Assembly: GCA_003643975.1 (NCBI GenBank)
Contig: QNAR01000029.1
Coordinates: 1 to 12,060 of the forward strand
Length of the DNA stretch: 12,060 nucleotides
Direction of reading: 5' to 3'
From: Thermotogae bacterium
GTDB taxonomy: Bacteria; Thermotogota; Thermotogae; Petrotogales; Kosmotogaceae
The translations under genes were made by a program, and so were the position numbers. Below the pieces are notes generated by a model. It was given only the letters and a program-made list of their open reading frames with translations. It was not told where the DNA came from and ran no database searches. Position 1 is the stretch's first letter. Each line of letters starts with the position of its first letter. Of the stretch, positions 5,701 to 12,060 are shown piece after piece.

Positions 5701-7290
5701 ATGATATTGACTTTGAGGGGAAAAAATTTTCTGACCTTTCCAGAGTTCTACATCGAATTCTCCGCTGGATTGAATGCAATTACTGGTGAATCGGGAGCAG
5801 GGAAAACGGTATTACTGAGAGCCCTTAGAGCAATCACTGGTAAAGCGGTAAGTCGAAATGTGGCCCCCGGGAGCTTTGTAGAAGCAACTTTTTTGATAAA
5901 CAAAGCAATCTTAGCCAGAGCTTCCGAACTTGGGATAGACTTTGATGGTGAAGAATTCCTCATAAGGGTTGATTTTCATCCCCAGAAGACGCTTTACAGG
6001 TTAAATGGTCATATAATCCCTAAACAACTGGTGAAGGAATTACTGGATGGACATATTGAAATCCATTCTCAGCATGGAAGCGTAAAGCTTCTGGATCCCT
6101 CAAAGCACCATTTGATACTCGATAAAGCCGTTTCAAGCAGCATTATCCATGATTATGAGGTGAAATATAACCAGCTTATTGCTGTCAGGAAAAAGCTTGG
6201 CAAACTCCATGTTGATCCTTCGGCCATTGAACGCGAAAAAGATTTTATTCAGTATCAGATCACGGAAATAGACAACGCGAGGCTTGACCCAATTGAAGAT
6301 GGAAAGATTGAAATGAGATATAAAAAATTCCAAAACGCCAAAATACTCCAGCAAACCTTTGAAATTCTCTCGGGCATGTTGAAAGACGCCGATGATTCCA
6401 TTTATGCAAAGCTCTCCACGATTATTGAGGAACTTAACCGTTTTCGTTCATTGGGATATGGTGATCTTCTGGAACATGCACAACTTGCCCTTGAAGAAGT
6501 CGGGTATTTGCATGAAAAGCTCGAGAATGAAATGGAAGCCTTTGAAGTTGATGAAAGAGAGCTTGTCAGTCTTGAAGAACGGTTGAACCTGCTTCAATCA
6601 CTTAAACGTAAGTACGGAAACACAGTGGAAGAGATCCTTGAAATGAAAGAGGAACTCGAAGTAAAATTGGAAGAACTCGAAAAGCTTGAAAAAAACAAAA
6701 AAGAACTCTTGAAAATAGAAAAAGAGCTTCTTGAAGATCTGAATGAACTCGGCTCCAGGTTGGATTATGAGCGGAAAGAGGTTGCCAAAGGGCTTTATGG
6801 AGAAGTTAAAAAGCATCTTCACGATTTGAAAATGCCCTCAGCGGAACTGGAATTTAGGTTTTTCCCGGAAGCATCTCCTGCAGCTTATGGAACCTCAAGA
6901 GTGGTGCTTTACGTTCGAACCAATCCCGGAGCTAATTTTATGGAGATAGGCTCTGTAGCTTCTGGCGGTGAATTGTCCCGGATCATTCTTGCCATTGAAG
7001 CAGCGATAAAAGACAGCCTCGATCTTGGAACCATTGTATTTGACGAAATCGATGCCGGTGTTGGCGCAAGGCAGGGGCATATTCTGACTGAGAAGCTCAA
7101 TGAAATAGCTGGGAGCACACAGTGTATAGTCATTACTCACTTACCGCAAATTGCCGAAAAGGCAAAAAAGCATTTTGCAGTGATCAAAAAAGCCACGGAC
7201 ACTTTTGCTTATTCAAAAATAGTTGAGCTGGCGGGCGAAGAAAGAAAAAGGGAAATCAATGATATGATAGGGAAATTAGGGGTGAGATGA
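5701..7290 (+). CDS. recN: DNA repair protein RecN
   Basis: SMC-like ATPase that acts early in double-strand break repair, holding DNA ends or sister DNAs together. 529 residues, close to the usual 550. The N-terminal ABC half has KNFLTF.EFYIEFSAGLNAI and Walker A GESGAGKT (29-36), plus the RecN-typical IHSQHGSVKLLDP (121-133). Two coiled-coil stretches (about 150-220 and 265-370) are rich in Glu, Lys and Leu. The C-terminal half has signature SGGELSR (421-427), Walker B TIVFDEID (444-451), GVGARQG (453-459) and the H-loop THLPQIA (479-485). ATG 5701 follows GAGGTGAT with optimal spacing. No LexA-like box was recognised upstream, so SOS control is not supported here. The stop overlaps the next start as ATGA, and it is the first gene of a six-gene operon. 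Confidence 0.97.
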   Translation: MILTLRGKNFLTFPEFYIEFSAGLNAITGESGAGKTVLLRALRAITGKAVSRNVAPGSFVEATFLINKAILARASELGIDFDGEEFLIRVDFHPQKTLYRLNGHIIPKQLVKELLDGHIEIHSQHGSVKLLDPSKHHLILDKAVSSSIIHDYEVKYNQLIAVRKKLGKLHVDPSAIEREKDFIQYQITEIDNARLDPIEDGKIEMRYKKFQNAKILQQTFEILSGMLKDADDSIYAKLSTIIEELNRFRSLGYGDLLEHAQLALEEVGYLHEKLENEMEAFEVDERELVSLEERLNLLQSLKRKYGNTVEEILEMKEELEVKLEELEKLEKNKKELLKIEKELLEDLNELGSRLDYERKEVAKGLYGEVKKHLHDLKMPSAELEFRFFPEASPAAYGTSRVVLYVRTNPGANFMEIGSVASGGELSRIILAIEAAIKDSLDLGTIVFDEIDAGVGARQGHILTEKLNEIAGSTQCIVITHLPQIAEKAKKHFAVIKKATDTFAYSKIVELAGEERKREINDMIGKLGVR

Positions 7291-7934
7291 TGGACAGAAA
7301 TGAATTGATCAGAAAAATCGTAGACGAAAAGGGAGCAGAAGCCATTCCGATATTGTTAGAACTATTGAGAAAAGAAGATGATGAAACTGCCCAGATTTGC
7401 CTTGACGCACTTGTTCAAATTGGCAATGAGGGGAAAATGGCCCTCATAGACGAATTAAAGCGGGTTGAAAGGGAAGGGATTAGGAACGACATCACTACTC
7501 TTTATATCATCGACAGATTGGGCGATATTCACGAAAAAAGAGCGGTTTCGACGCTTTACTCCTTACTTCAATTCTATGATGACGAAAATGCACAAGTTGT
7601 TATTTATGAAGCCCTGGCAAAACTCGGAGAAGGTGAAAGGGTTGTAGACGTTCTTACACTGTTTCTCGAAGAGAGCGAGAATCAGGAATTCATAGACCAG
7701 CTGATAATGGCGTTAAGCCACACGAAATCCATGAAAGCTCTAAAAGCACTGGTTAAGCTCTACTCCAAAGAAGGTCTTGATAAAGGGACAAAAGCCTTTG
7801 TGCTGGAAGGAATTCAATCGTTGCTAATGGACAGACCTGAATTCAAGGAAGTGCTTGGTACTCTACAAAAGGGTGATGAAATCCTGGAAAAGCTGTACAT
7901 TTGGAGAAAGGAAAACGAGAAAAATGGAGACTGA
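7287..7934 (+). CDS. HEAT-repeat (alpha-solenoid) protein of unknown function
   Basis: 215 residues built almost wholly of paired helices with the HEAT/PBS-lyase rhythm. AIPILLELLRKEDDETAQICLDAL, a block at about 80-115 starting EKRAVSTLYSLL and ending YEALAKLGE, and MKALKALVKLY (about 148-158) each show the short-loop acidic turn followed by a second helix. No enzyme motif, signal peptide or transmembrane segment is visible; the protein is acidic and probably a cytoplasmic binding scaffold. The start ATGATG overlaps the recN TGA (ATGA at 7287-7290); either ATG could be used after GGGGTGAG. Its end overlaps murB by 11 bases. I cannot name its partner. Its place between recN and murB shows co-expression but does not reveal a function. 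Confidence 0.88.
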   Translation: MMDRNELIRKIVDEKGAEAIPILLELLRKEDDETAQICLDALVQIGNEGKMALIDELKRVEREGIRNDITTLYIIDRLGDIHEKRAVSTLYSLLQFYDDENAQVVIYEALAKLGEGERVVDVLTLFLEESENQEFIDQLIMALSHTKSMKALKALVKLYSKEGLDKGTKAFVLEGIQSLLMDRPEFKEVLGTLQKGDEILEKLYIWRKENEKNGD

Positions 7935-8829
7935 ACTTTTCGAAGAGCTCTACCTTGCCGGCTGTCAGATTCGTTTAAATGCTGAACTCTCCGAATACAC
8001 AACCATAAAAATAGGTGGACCGGCACAGGCGATTGTCTTTCCACAAACAACAGAAGCTTTTATAAAGGCTCTCAATATACTCAAAGGAAGAGAAATAAAA
8101 TATAAAATTCTGGGTGGGGGATCCAATGTAATCCCGCCCGAAAGCTTCCACGGTATTGTTGTCAGCACAAAGGCGCTCACCGGTATAGAATTCAGCGGAA
8201 ATCAAGTGGCTTTTGACTGCGGAATGAGCGTCAGACGCCTTTTAAGATTGGTCGCTTCTCGTGGCCTTTCTGGTCTTGAGTTTCTCTCGGGTCTTCCTGG
8301 AAGTCTTGGAGGCGCGCTGTTCATGAACGCCGGCGCTTTCGGCGGTGAAATAGGCAATCTGGTTGAAGAAGTAACAGTGCTTGATAATGATTTAAATGTG
8401 AGGCCCTTAAAGGCGGAAGAGATTGAGTTTTCATATCGGCATAGCTCGTTACGTGATTACGTAATATTGGGCGCTATCCTGAAATTTGACTACGCTAAGC
8501 CGGAAAAAGTAATCAGGGAGATGGAACTTGTGTTGAAACGAAGGCTGGAGAAGCAACCCCTTGACCAGCCAAGTGCAGGAAGCACCTTTAAGCGTCCAAG
8601 AAATGATTTTTATGTAGGAACAACAATCGAAGCTCTGGGCCTCAAGGGTTTGAGAGTTGGTGGGGTTGAAATTTCCAGAAAACATGCGGGTTTTATTGTA
8701 AACAGAGGCAATGCAACTCAGGAGGATGTGGTGAGGTTAATAGAGAAGGTACAGGAGCTTGTTTATTTGACCTATGATGTTAAACTTGAAACAGAGGTAG
8801 AAATATGGAAGGGGGGATCATATGCCTGA
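7924..8829 (+). CDS. murB: UDP-N-acetylenolpyruvoylglucosamine reductase MurB
   Basis: FAD- and NADPH-dependent reduction of UDP-GlcNAc-enolpyruvate to UDP-MurNAc, the second committed step of peptidoglycan synthesis, in the cytoplasm. 301 residues. FAD-binding parts are TTIKIGGPA (26-34), KILGGGSNVI (61-70) and GLEFLSGLPGSLGGALFMNAGAFGGE (117-142, shown as a whole only by position). Active-site residues: R172 (SYRHSS), the proton-donating S220 in AGSTFKRP and E291 in LETEVEI. The compact length and lack of a tyrosine loop fit type II MurB as in Gram-positives and T. maritima. The frame is open upstream to 7855, but ATG 7924 is preferred because MurB homology begins there. That start lies 11 bases inside the HEAT gene, with only a weak purine-rich ribosome site. 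The stop overlaps hflK by eight bases. Confidence 0.97.
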   Translation: METELFEELYLAGCQIRLNAELSEYTTIKIGGPAQAIVFPQTTEAFIKALNILKGREIKYKILGGGSNVIPPESFHGIVVSTKALTGIEFSGNQVAFDCGMSVRRLLRLVASRGLSGLEFLSGLPGSLGGALFMNAGAFGGEIGNLVEEVTVLDNDLNVRPLKAEEIEFSYRHSSLRDYVILGAILKFDYAKPEKVIREMELVLKRRLEKQPLDQPSAGSTFKRPRNDFYVGTTIEALGLKGLRVGGVEISRKHAGFIVNRGNATQEDVVRLIEKVQELVYLTYDVKLETEVEIWKGGSYA

Positions 8830-9790
8830 TGAATTCAATGAAGATTTTGAGACACCGCGAAAAAGACCGTCACTAAAACTCACAGTTGGTTTTATCTGGC
8901 TCATAGTTTTGGTTATTATTGCGGTTTATTTTCTATCGGGATTTTTCCTGGTAGGACCAGCAGAGATTGGGCTTGTAAAAAGATTTGGCGCATACCGTGT
9001 GTCGGTTGGGCCTGGCTTGCATTACCATTTACCAGCGCCAATAGAGAGCGTTGTAAAAGTGAATACATCAGCTCTTCGAAAAGAGGAAATCGGCTTCAGG
9101 ACGATTACAGCAGGGAGTTACAGATCCTACGAGGATGAAGCCCTTATGCTCACAAATGACGGCAACATAGTTTATGTCGAAGCTGTCGTCCAGTACTATG
9201 TCCTCAATCCAGAAAAATTTGCTTTTAACCTTGTGGATCCGTCAATAATAGTGCGCTTTACGACGGAAGCCGTTATGAGAGAAGAAGTTGCGGCAGTGGG
9301 AATCAACGATATCCTCACAGTGCAAAGGGAAAGCATTTCCAATAAAGCCGCAGAACGAATCCGTGAAGAACTTGAAAAGATCAACGCCGGCATCGCAGTG
9401 AAAAACGTTTATCTACAGGAAGTCAGCCCGCCATCACAGGTCATTGCCGCTTTTGATGATGTGAACAATGCAAAGCAGGACAAGCAGAAACTCATCAACG
9501 AAGCCGAAGAGTACAAGAACGATGTGGTTCCAAAAGCTGAGGGAAATGCCGCGAAAATGCTGAGGGAAGCCGAAGCCTACGCGCAGGAAAAGTACTTGAA
9601 AGCTTTTGGACAGGCTGAGAGATTCAAGAGTATCTTAAGGGAATACGAAAAAGCCCCTGAGATCACCAAGAAAAGGCTATATCTTGAAATGCTGAATAAT
9701 GTCCTGAGTAGCAGTGAAAAGTACGTCATAACCGGTGATTCTGGAGTGTTGAAGCTGCTAAACCTCCCATTAATGGAAGGGGGGAAATGA
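8822..9790 (+). CDS. hflK: SPFH-family membrane protein HflK
   Basis: Stomatin/prohibitin-family protein that, with HflC, forms a membrane-anchored cage; in E. coli this cage surrounds and modulates the FtsH protease. 322 residues: a short charged cytoplasmic N-terminus (1-20), one transmembrane segment (about 22-43), the SPFH core (about 44-210, beginning VGPAEIGLVKRFGAY, with GLHYHLPAP at 65-73), then an Ala/Glu/Lys-rich coiled coil (about 215-275). The family's PP.QV motif appears at 203-207. It is much shorter than E. coli HflK (419), mainly because the Gly/Pro-rich N-terminus and C-terminal extension are absent. ATG 8822 follows GGAAGGGGGGA inside the last codons of murB. hflC follows after one base. 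ftsH is not in the window. Confidence 0.94.
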   Translation: MPDEFNEDFETPRKRPSLKLTVGFIWLIVLVIIAVYFLSGFFLVGPAEIGLVKRFGAYRVSVGPGLHYHLPAPIESVVKVNTSALRKEEIGFRTITAGSYRSYEDEALMLTNDGNIVYVEAVVQYYVLNPEKFAFNLVDPSIIVRFTTEAVMREEVAAVGINDILTVQRESISNKAAERIREELEKINAGIAVKNVYLQEVSPPSQVIAAFDDVNNAKQDKQKLINEAEEYKNDVVPKAEGNAAKMLREAEAYAQEKYLKAFGQAERFKSILREYEKAPEITKKRLYLEMLNNVLSSSEKYVITGDSGVLKLLNLPLMEGGK

Positions 9791-9791
9791 T

Positions 9792-10643
9792 ATGAAGCTT
9801 TTGATTGCATTAGTCATAATCTTTATTATTGCCCTGATCCTTCTCCCTGGCTTCTTTTACGTTGTTGACCAGACAGAGCAGGCAGTAGTGCTCAGGTTCG
9901 GTGAAATCGTTAAGGTGAATACAGAACCTGGGTTGTATATGAAACAGCCTTTTATTGATAATGTCGTGCGTTTTGAAAAACGGCTACTCGTTTACGATGT
10001 TCCCGCAGAGAGGATCTTCACCAAGGACAAGAAGACGCTTTTAGTCGATACTTATGCCCTGTGGAAAATCGTGGATCCCGTAAAATTCGTTAAATCGATG
10101 AAAACTATTGATATTGCTCAAACGAGAATCGATGATGTGGTTTACTCCAAAGTCCGGAATATCATTGCGAATATGGATTTTGAGGAGGTAATTTCTGAAA
10201 AACGCCCTGTAATACTTGATACGGTTACCTCTCAATCAGCTTCCGAAATGCTGGATTTTGGCATACAAATCGTTGCCGTTCGGATAAAACGGGCGAACCT
10301 TCCTCAGGAAAACATGACGGCTGTATTCAACCGGATGAAATCCGAAAGATATCAAGAGGCAGCTTTGATCAGAGCAGAAGGTGAAAAGGAAGCCAACATG
10401 GTCAGAGCCGATGCTGATAAAACGGTTACAATAACGCTCGCTGAAGCTGAAAAAACCTCTGAAATCCTTAAGGGAACCGGTGACGCTTCCGCATTATCGA
10501 TCTATGCAGAAGCCTTTTCGCTTGATCCAGATTTCTATGACTTCTGGAAGAGAATGGATGTTTATGAGAACACACTCGAGAAATCTAAATTCATACTTGG
10601 TTCTGAAATGGACTTTATCAACAAACTCATGAAAGGTGAGTGA
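9792..10643 (+). CDS. hflC: SPFH-family membrane protein HflC
   Basis: Partner of HflK in the SPFH cage. 283 residues: an N-terminal transmembrane anchor (about 3-23), the SPFH domain starting YVVDQTEQAVVLRFGEI (23-39) with PGLYMKQPFI (46-55), and DTYALWKIVDP (86-96). The conserved FGIQIVAVRIKRANLP lies at 156-171. The helical tail begins RMKSERYQEAALIRAEGEKEA (181-201, described by position) and carries DASALSIYAEAFS.DPDFYDFW (231-252), typical of HflC rather than HflK. The start ATG 9792 lies one base after the hflK stop, with GGAAGGGGGGAAA as ribosome site. Stop TGA 10641-10643 overlaps or adjoins the next start. Confidence 0.95.
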   Translation: MKLLIALVIIFIIALILLPGFFYVVDQTEQAVVLRFGEIVKVNTEPGLYMKQPFIDNVVRFEKRLLVYDVPAERIFTKDKKTLLVDTYALWKIVDPVKFVKSMKTIDIAQTRIDDVVYSKVRNIIANMDFEEVISEKRPVILDTVTSQSASEMLDFGIQIVAVRIKRANLPQENMTAVFNRMKSERYQEAALIRAEGEKEANMVRADADKTVTITLAEAEKTSEILKGTGDASALSIYAEAFSLDPDFYDFWKRMDVYENTLEKSKFILGSEMDFINKLMKGE

Positions 10644-11269
10644 AAGTGGACTGTTATCTATCCCTGATATCCAATGCAACATTCAAGACCAACATTAAAC
10701 GTTCGATTTTTCTGGGACACGCAGTTCATTGTACGACGGAACAAAGAGCAAAAGAATTCATCAAAGAAATCTCTCGGCAGTATAAAGATGCAACCCATAA
10801 CTGCTGGGCTTATAAAGTAAATGAAAACGGAATAAAGTTCAATTTCTCTGACGCCGGCGAGCCTCATGGTTCCGCCGGTCGTCCTATTTTCTCAGCTGTC
10901 GAGTCTCTTGATATGACCAATGTTGCTGTGGTGGTTACGAGATACTTCGGTGGAGTAAAACTCGGAATCAGAGGGCTTATAGATGCCTATAAATTCACTG
11001 CCCAAAGAACTCTCGAGAATGGTGAAAAGGGGAAATACTGCCCCGGAATAAGGTTCGTGGTAGAAATGGATTATAGCACCTGGAATTTCTTCTCTGGAAA
11101 ATACCATAAGGAAAAGGATTTCAACGTTGCCGAAATTGACTATGGGGCATCGGTTAAAGCTACACTCACTTCGCAAATCGAAAAATTCGCTTCTCTCTCA
11201 AAATTCTTCAACGAAAGACATATCCCAATTGAAAGCAAAGAACCTATCACTTTCATAGAAAAATTGTAA
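10640..11269 (+). CDS. YigZ/IMPACT family protein (UPF0029)
   Basis: 209-residue member of the YigZ/IMPACT family, whose eukaryotic relatives regulate the Gcn2 translation stress kinase; the bacterial role is unclear. The N-terminal UPF0029 domain (about 12-125) has KRSIFLGHA (20-28), DATHNCWAY (50-58), the signature GEPHGSAGRPIF (73-84) and VAVVVTRYFGGVKLGIRGL (95-113). The C-terminal ferredoxin-like domain (about 137-209) is weaker, as usual. GTG 10640 gives a GTGA overlap with the hflC stop. However AAAGGTGA ends at 10639, so GTG 10646, two codons on, has better ribosome spacing and may be the true start. It is the last gene of the recN operon, followed by a candidate terminator. Confidence 0.92.
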   Translation: MKVDCYLSLISNATFKTNIKRSIFLGHAVHCTTEQRAKEFIKEISRQYKDATHNCWAYKVNENGIKFNFSDAGEPHGSAGRPIFSAVESLDMTNVAVVVTRYFGGVKLGIRGLIDAYKFTAQRTLENGEKGKYCPGIRFVVEMDYSTWNFFSGKYHKEKDFNVAEIDYGASVKATLTSQIEKFASLSKFFNERHIPIESKEPITFIEKL

Positions 11270-11300
11270 TTTCTTCCATAAAGCATATCTTCTGCCCTTT

Positions 11301-11332
11301 GAAGTTTTTCACAAAACTTCTTTCGAATCTTT
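11301..11332 (+). terminator. Candidate intrinsic terminator after the recN-yigZ operon
   Basis: GAAGTTTT, loop TCAC, AAAACTTC (11301-11320) is a perfect 8-bp inverted repeat 31 bases beyond the yigZ-like stop, followed by TTTCGAATCTTT. The stem is AT-rich and the T tract is interrupted, so it would be a weak terminator. On the minus strand no T tract follows. Position at an operon end followed by a new candidate promoter supports the call. Confidence 0.5.
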
Positions 11333-11381
11333 AAATTTATAAATAGTTCTATATATAAATATTTTAATATTTTAATTAATG

Positions 11382-11390
11382 TGATAAAAT
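11382..11390 (+). promoter_or_regulatory. Candidate extended -10 promoter of the epimerase gene
   Basis: TGATAAAAT reads as an extended -10 (TGn then TAAAAT, 11385-11390) in very AT-rich DNA. The region 17 bases upstream (TTTTAA, 11362-11367) is a poor -35, which extended -10 promoters tolerate. A transcript start near 11397 would leave a leader of about 30 bases including GAGGG (11412-11416) before the ATG at 11427. Confidence 0.4.
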
Positions 11391-11426
11391 ATGGTATCTC
11401 TATATGAATATGAGGGATGTGATCGC

Positions 11427-12060
11427 ATGGTAGTAGTTACCGGTGCGACAGGCCATATAGGCAATGTGTTGGTGAGAAAGCTTGTTGAAGACCACATTTC
11501 CGTCAGAGCTTTATTTGCGCCCGGAGATGATCTCAAGGCTCTAAGTAACCTTCCCGTTGAACTGATACCGATGGACATTCTTGATTCTGATGGGCTCGTT
11601 AGAGCATTTGACGGAGCAGAGGCAGTATTTCATCTTGCCGGGATAATCACTATAATGCCCTTTTTTCAGAAGCGCGTATACAGGGTAAATGTGGAAGGCA
11701 CCAAAAACGTTATCACTGCCTGTCGAAAAGCTGGGGTTAAAAGGCTTGTTTATGTGAGCTCTGTTCATGCATTGAGCGAGCCTGAAAAAGGTGCTACGAT
11801 CGACGAGAATTTCGAGTTCAACGCAAAGAAAGTATATGGATGTTACGGAAAATCAAAAGCAATAGCTGGCATGGAAGTAGAAAAAGCGGCTTCCCGGGGT
11901 CTTGATACTGTTATTCTTTGCCCAAGTGGTGTCATAGGGCCATATGATTACAGGGGTTCTGAAATGGGAAAGTTGTTTGAAGACTTTTTAAAAGGAAAAT
12001 TTCGCATAGCGGTCGATGGATGCTTTGACTTTGTGGATGTTCGGGATGTAGCAGATGGAA
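11427..12060 (+). CDS. NAD(P)-dependent extended SDR, epimerase/dehydratase or DFR-like reductase (3'-truncated)
   Basis: Only the first 211 codons are in the window; no stop is reached. The Rossmann nucleotide motif GATGHIG lies at residues 6-12, an acidic patch ending the second strand region at MDILD (49-53), HLAG at 69-72, NVEGTKNV (88-95), the active-site serine in YVSS (109-112) and YGKSK (Y140, K144 as YxxxK). CPSGVIGPYD (165-174) corresponds to the P-x-x-x-x-G-P-x-D segment of extended SDRs, and FVDVRDVAD (202-210) is also family-typical. These make it a catalytically intact COG0451 member; the pattern resembles dihydroflavonol-reductase-like/HpnA-type proteins more than GalE, but the substrate cannot be read from sequence. 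ATG 11427 follows GAGGG with ten-base spacing. It is separate from the recN operon. Confidence 0.9.
   Translation, partial: MVVVTGATGHIGNVLVRKLVEDHISVRALFAPGDDLKALSNLPVELIPMDILDSDGLVRAFDGAEAVFHLAGIITIMPFFQKRVYRVNVEGTKNVITACRKAGVKRLVYVSSVHALSEPEKGATIDENFEFNAKKVYGCYGKSKAIAGMEVEKAASRGLDTVILCPSGVIGPYDYRGSEMGKLFEDFLKGKFRIAVDGCFDFVDVRDVADG

Noticed and set aside
6895..7140. Two minus-strand frames opposite the RecN signature/Walker B region
   Set aside because: Both are antisense to conserved RecN motifs and have no independent evidence.
7855..7923. MurB extended to the upstream GTG at 7855
   Set aside because: The added 23 residues do not resemble MurB N-termini and lie within HEAT-gene coding sequence; ATG 7924 fits the family.
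1..12060. CRISPR array, insertion sequence, tRNA or rRNA
   Set aside because: No regularly spaced repeats, transposase-like frame, terminal inverted repeats or tRNA/rRNA-like segments were seen on reading through the window.

Overview
The window is ordinary chromosomal DNA, densely coded, of moderate G+C (low forties percent by eye). It most likely comes from a member of the Thermotogota. The RNase P protein, the four-histidine cupin next to jag/yidC and TsaD all look closest to Thermotoga maritima proteins as I remember them. The family (Kosmotoga/Mesotoga-like) is a guess. I see no mobile element, CRISPR array, tRNA or rRNA.

Layout. (1) 1-2126, plus strand: 3' part of clpX, then tsaD, whose start overlaps the clpX stop by one base. 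(2) 5515-2123, minus strand: one tightly packed operon rpmH, rnpA, yidD, yidC, jag/khpB, a TM1459-like cupin and an FmdB-type zinc ribbon. It starts from a full-consensus sigma-A promoter (TTGACA, 17 bp, TATAAT) and appears to end at an intrinsic terminator lying inside the 3' end of tsaD. tsaD and fmdB converge and share the palindrome TTAA as both stop codons. rpmH is only 44 codons. (3) 5516-5700: a 185-bp divergent promoter region. (4) 5701-11269, plus strand: operon recN, a HEAT-repeat protein, murB, hflK, hflC and a YigZ/IMPACT protein, with junctions from an 11-base overlap to a 1-base gap. (5) 11270-11426: AT-rich spacer with a candidate terminator and a candidate promoter. (6) 11427 to the window edge: 5' part of an extended short-chain dehydrogenase/epimerase.

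How the genes work together. The minus-strand operon joins ribosome assembly (L34), tRNA 5' processing (RnpA), membrane protein insertion (YidC, YidD) and an RNA-binding KH/R3H protein (Jag/KhpB), the classical rpmH-to-jag cluster. It is extended here by a cupin and a zinc ribbon of unknown role. The plus-strand operon combines recombinational repair (RecN), peptidoglycan precursor synthesis (MurB), SPFH membrane scaffold proteins (HflK/HflC) and a translation-linked YigZ protein. ClpX (protein unfolding) and TsaD (tRNA t6A) form a third housekeeping unit.

I found no convincing new multi-gene system. The points most worth checking are the terminator placed antisense in tsaD with the shared stop codons, the 65-base overlap of the jag tail with the cupin gene, and the conserved-looking cupin/zinc-ribbon tail of the operon.
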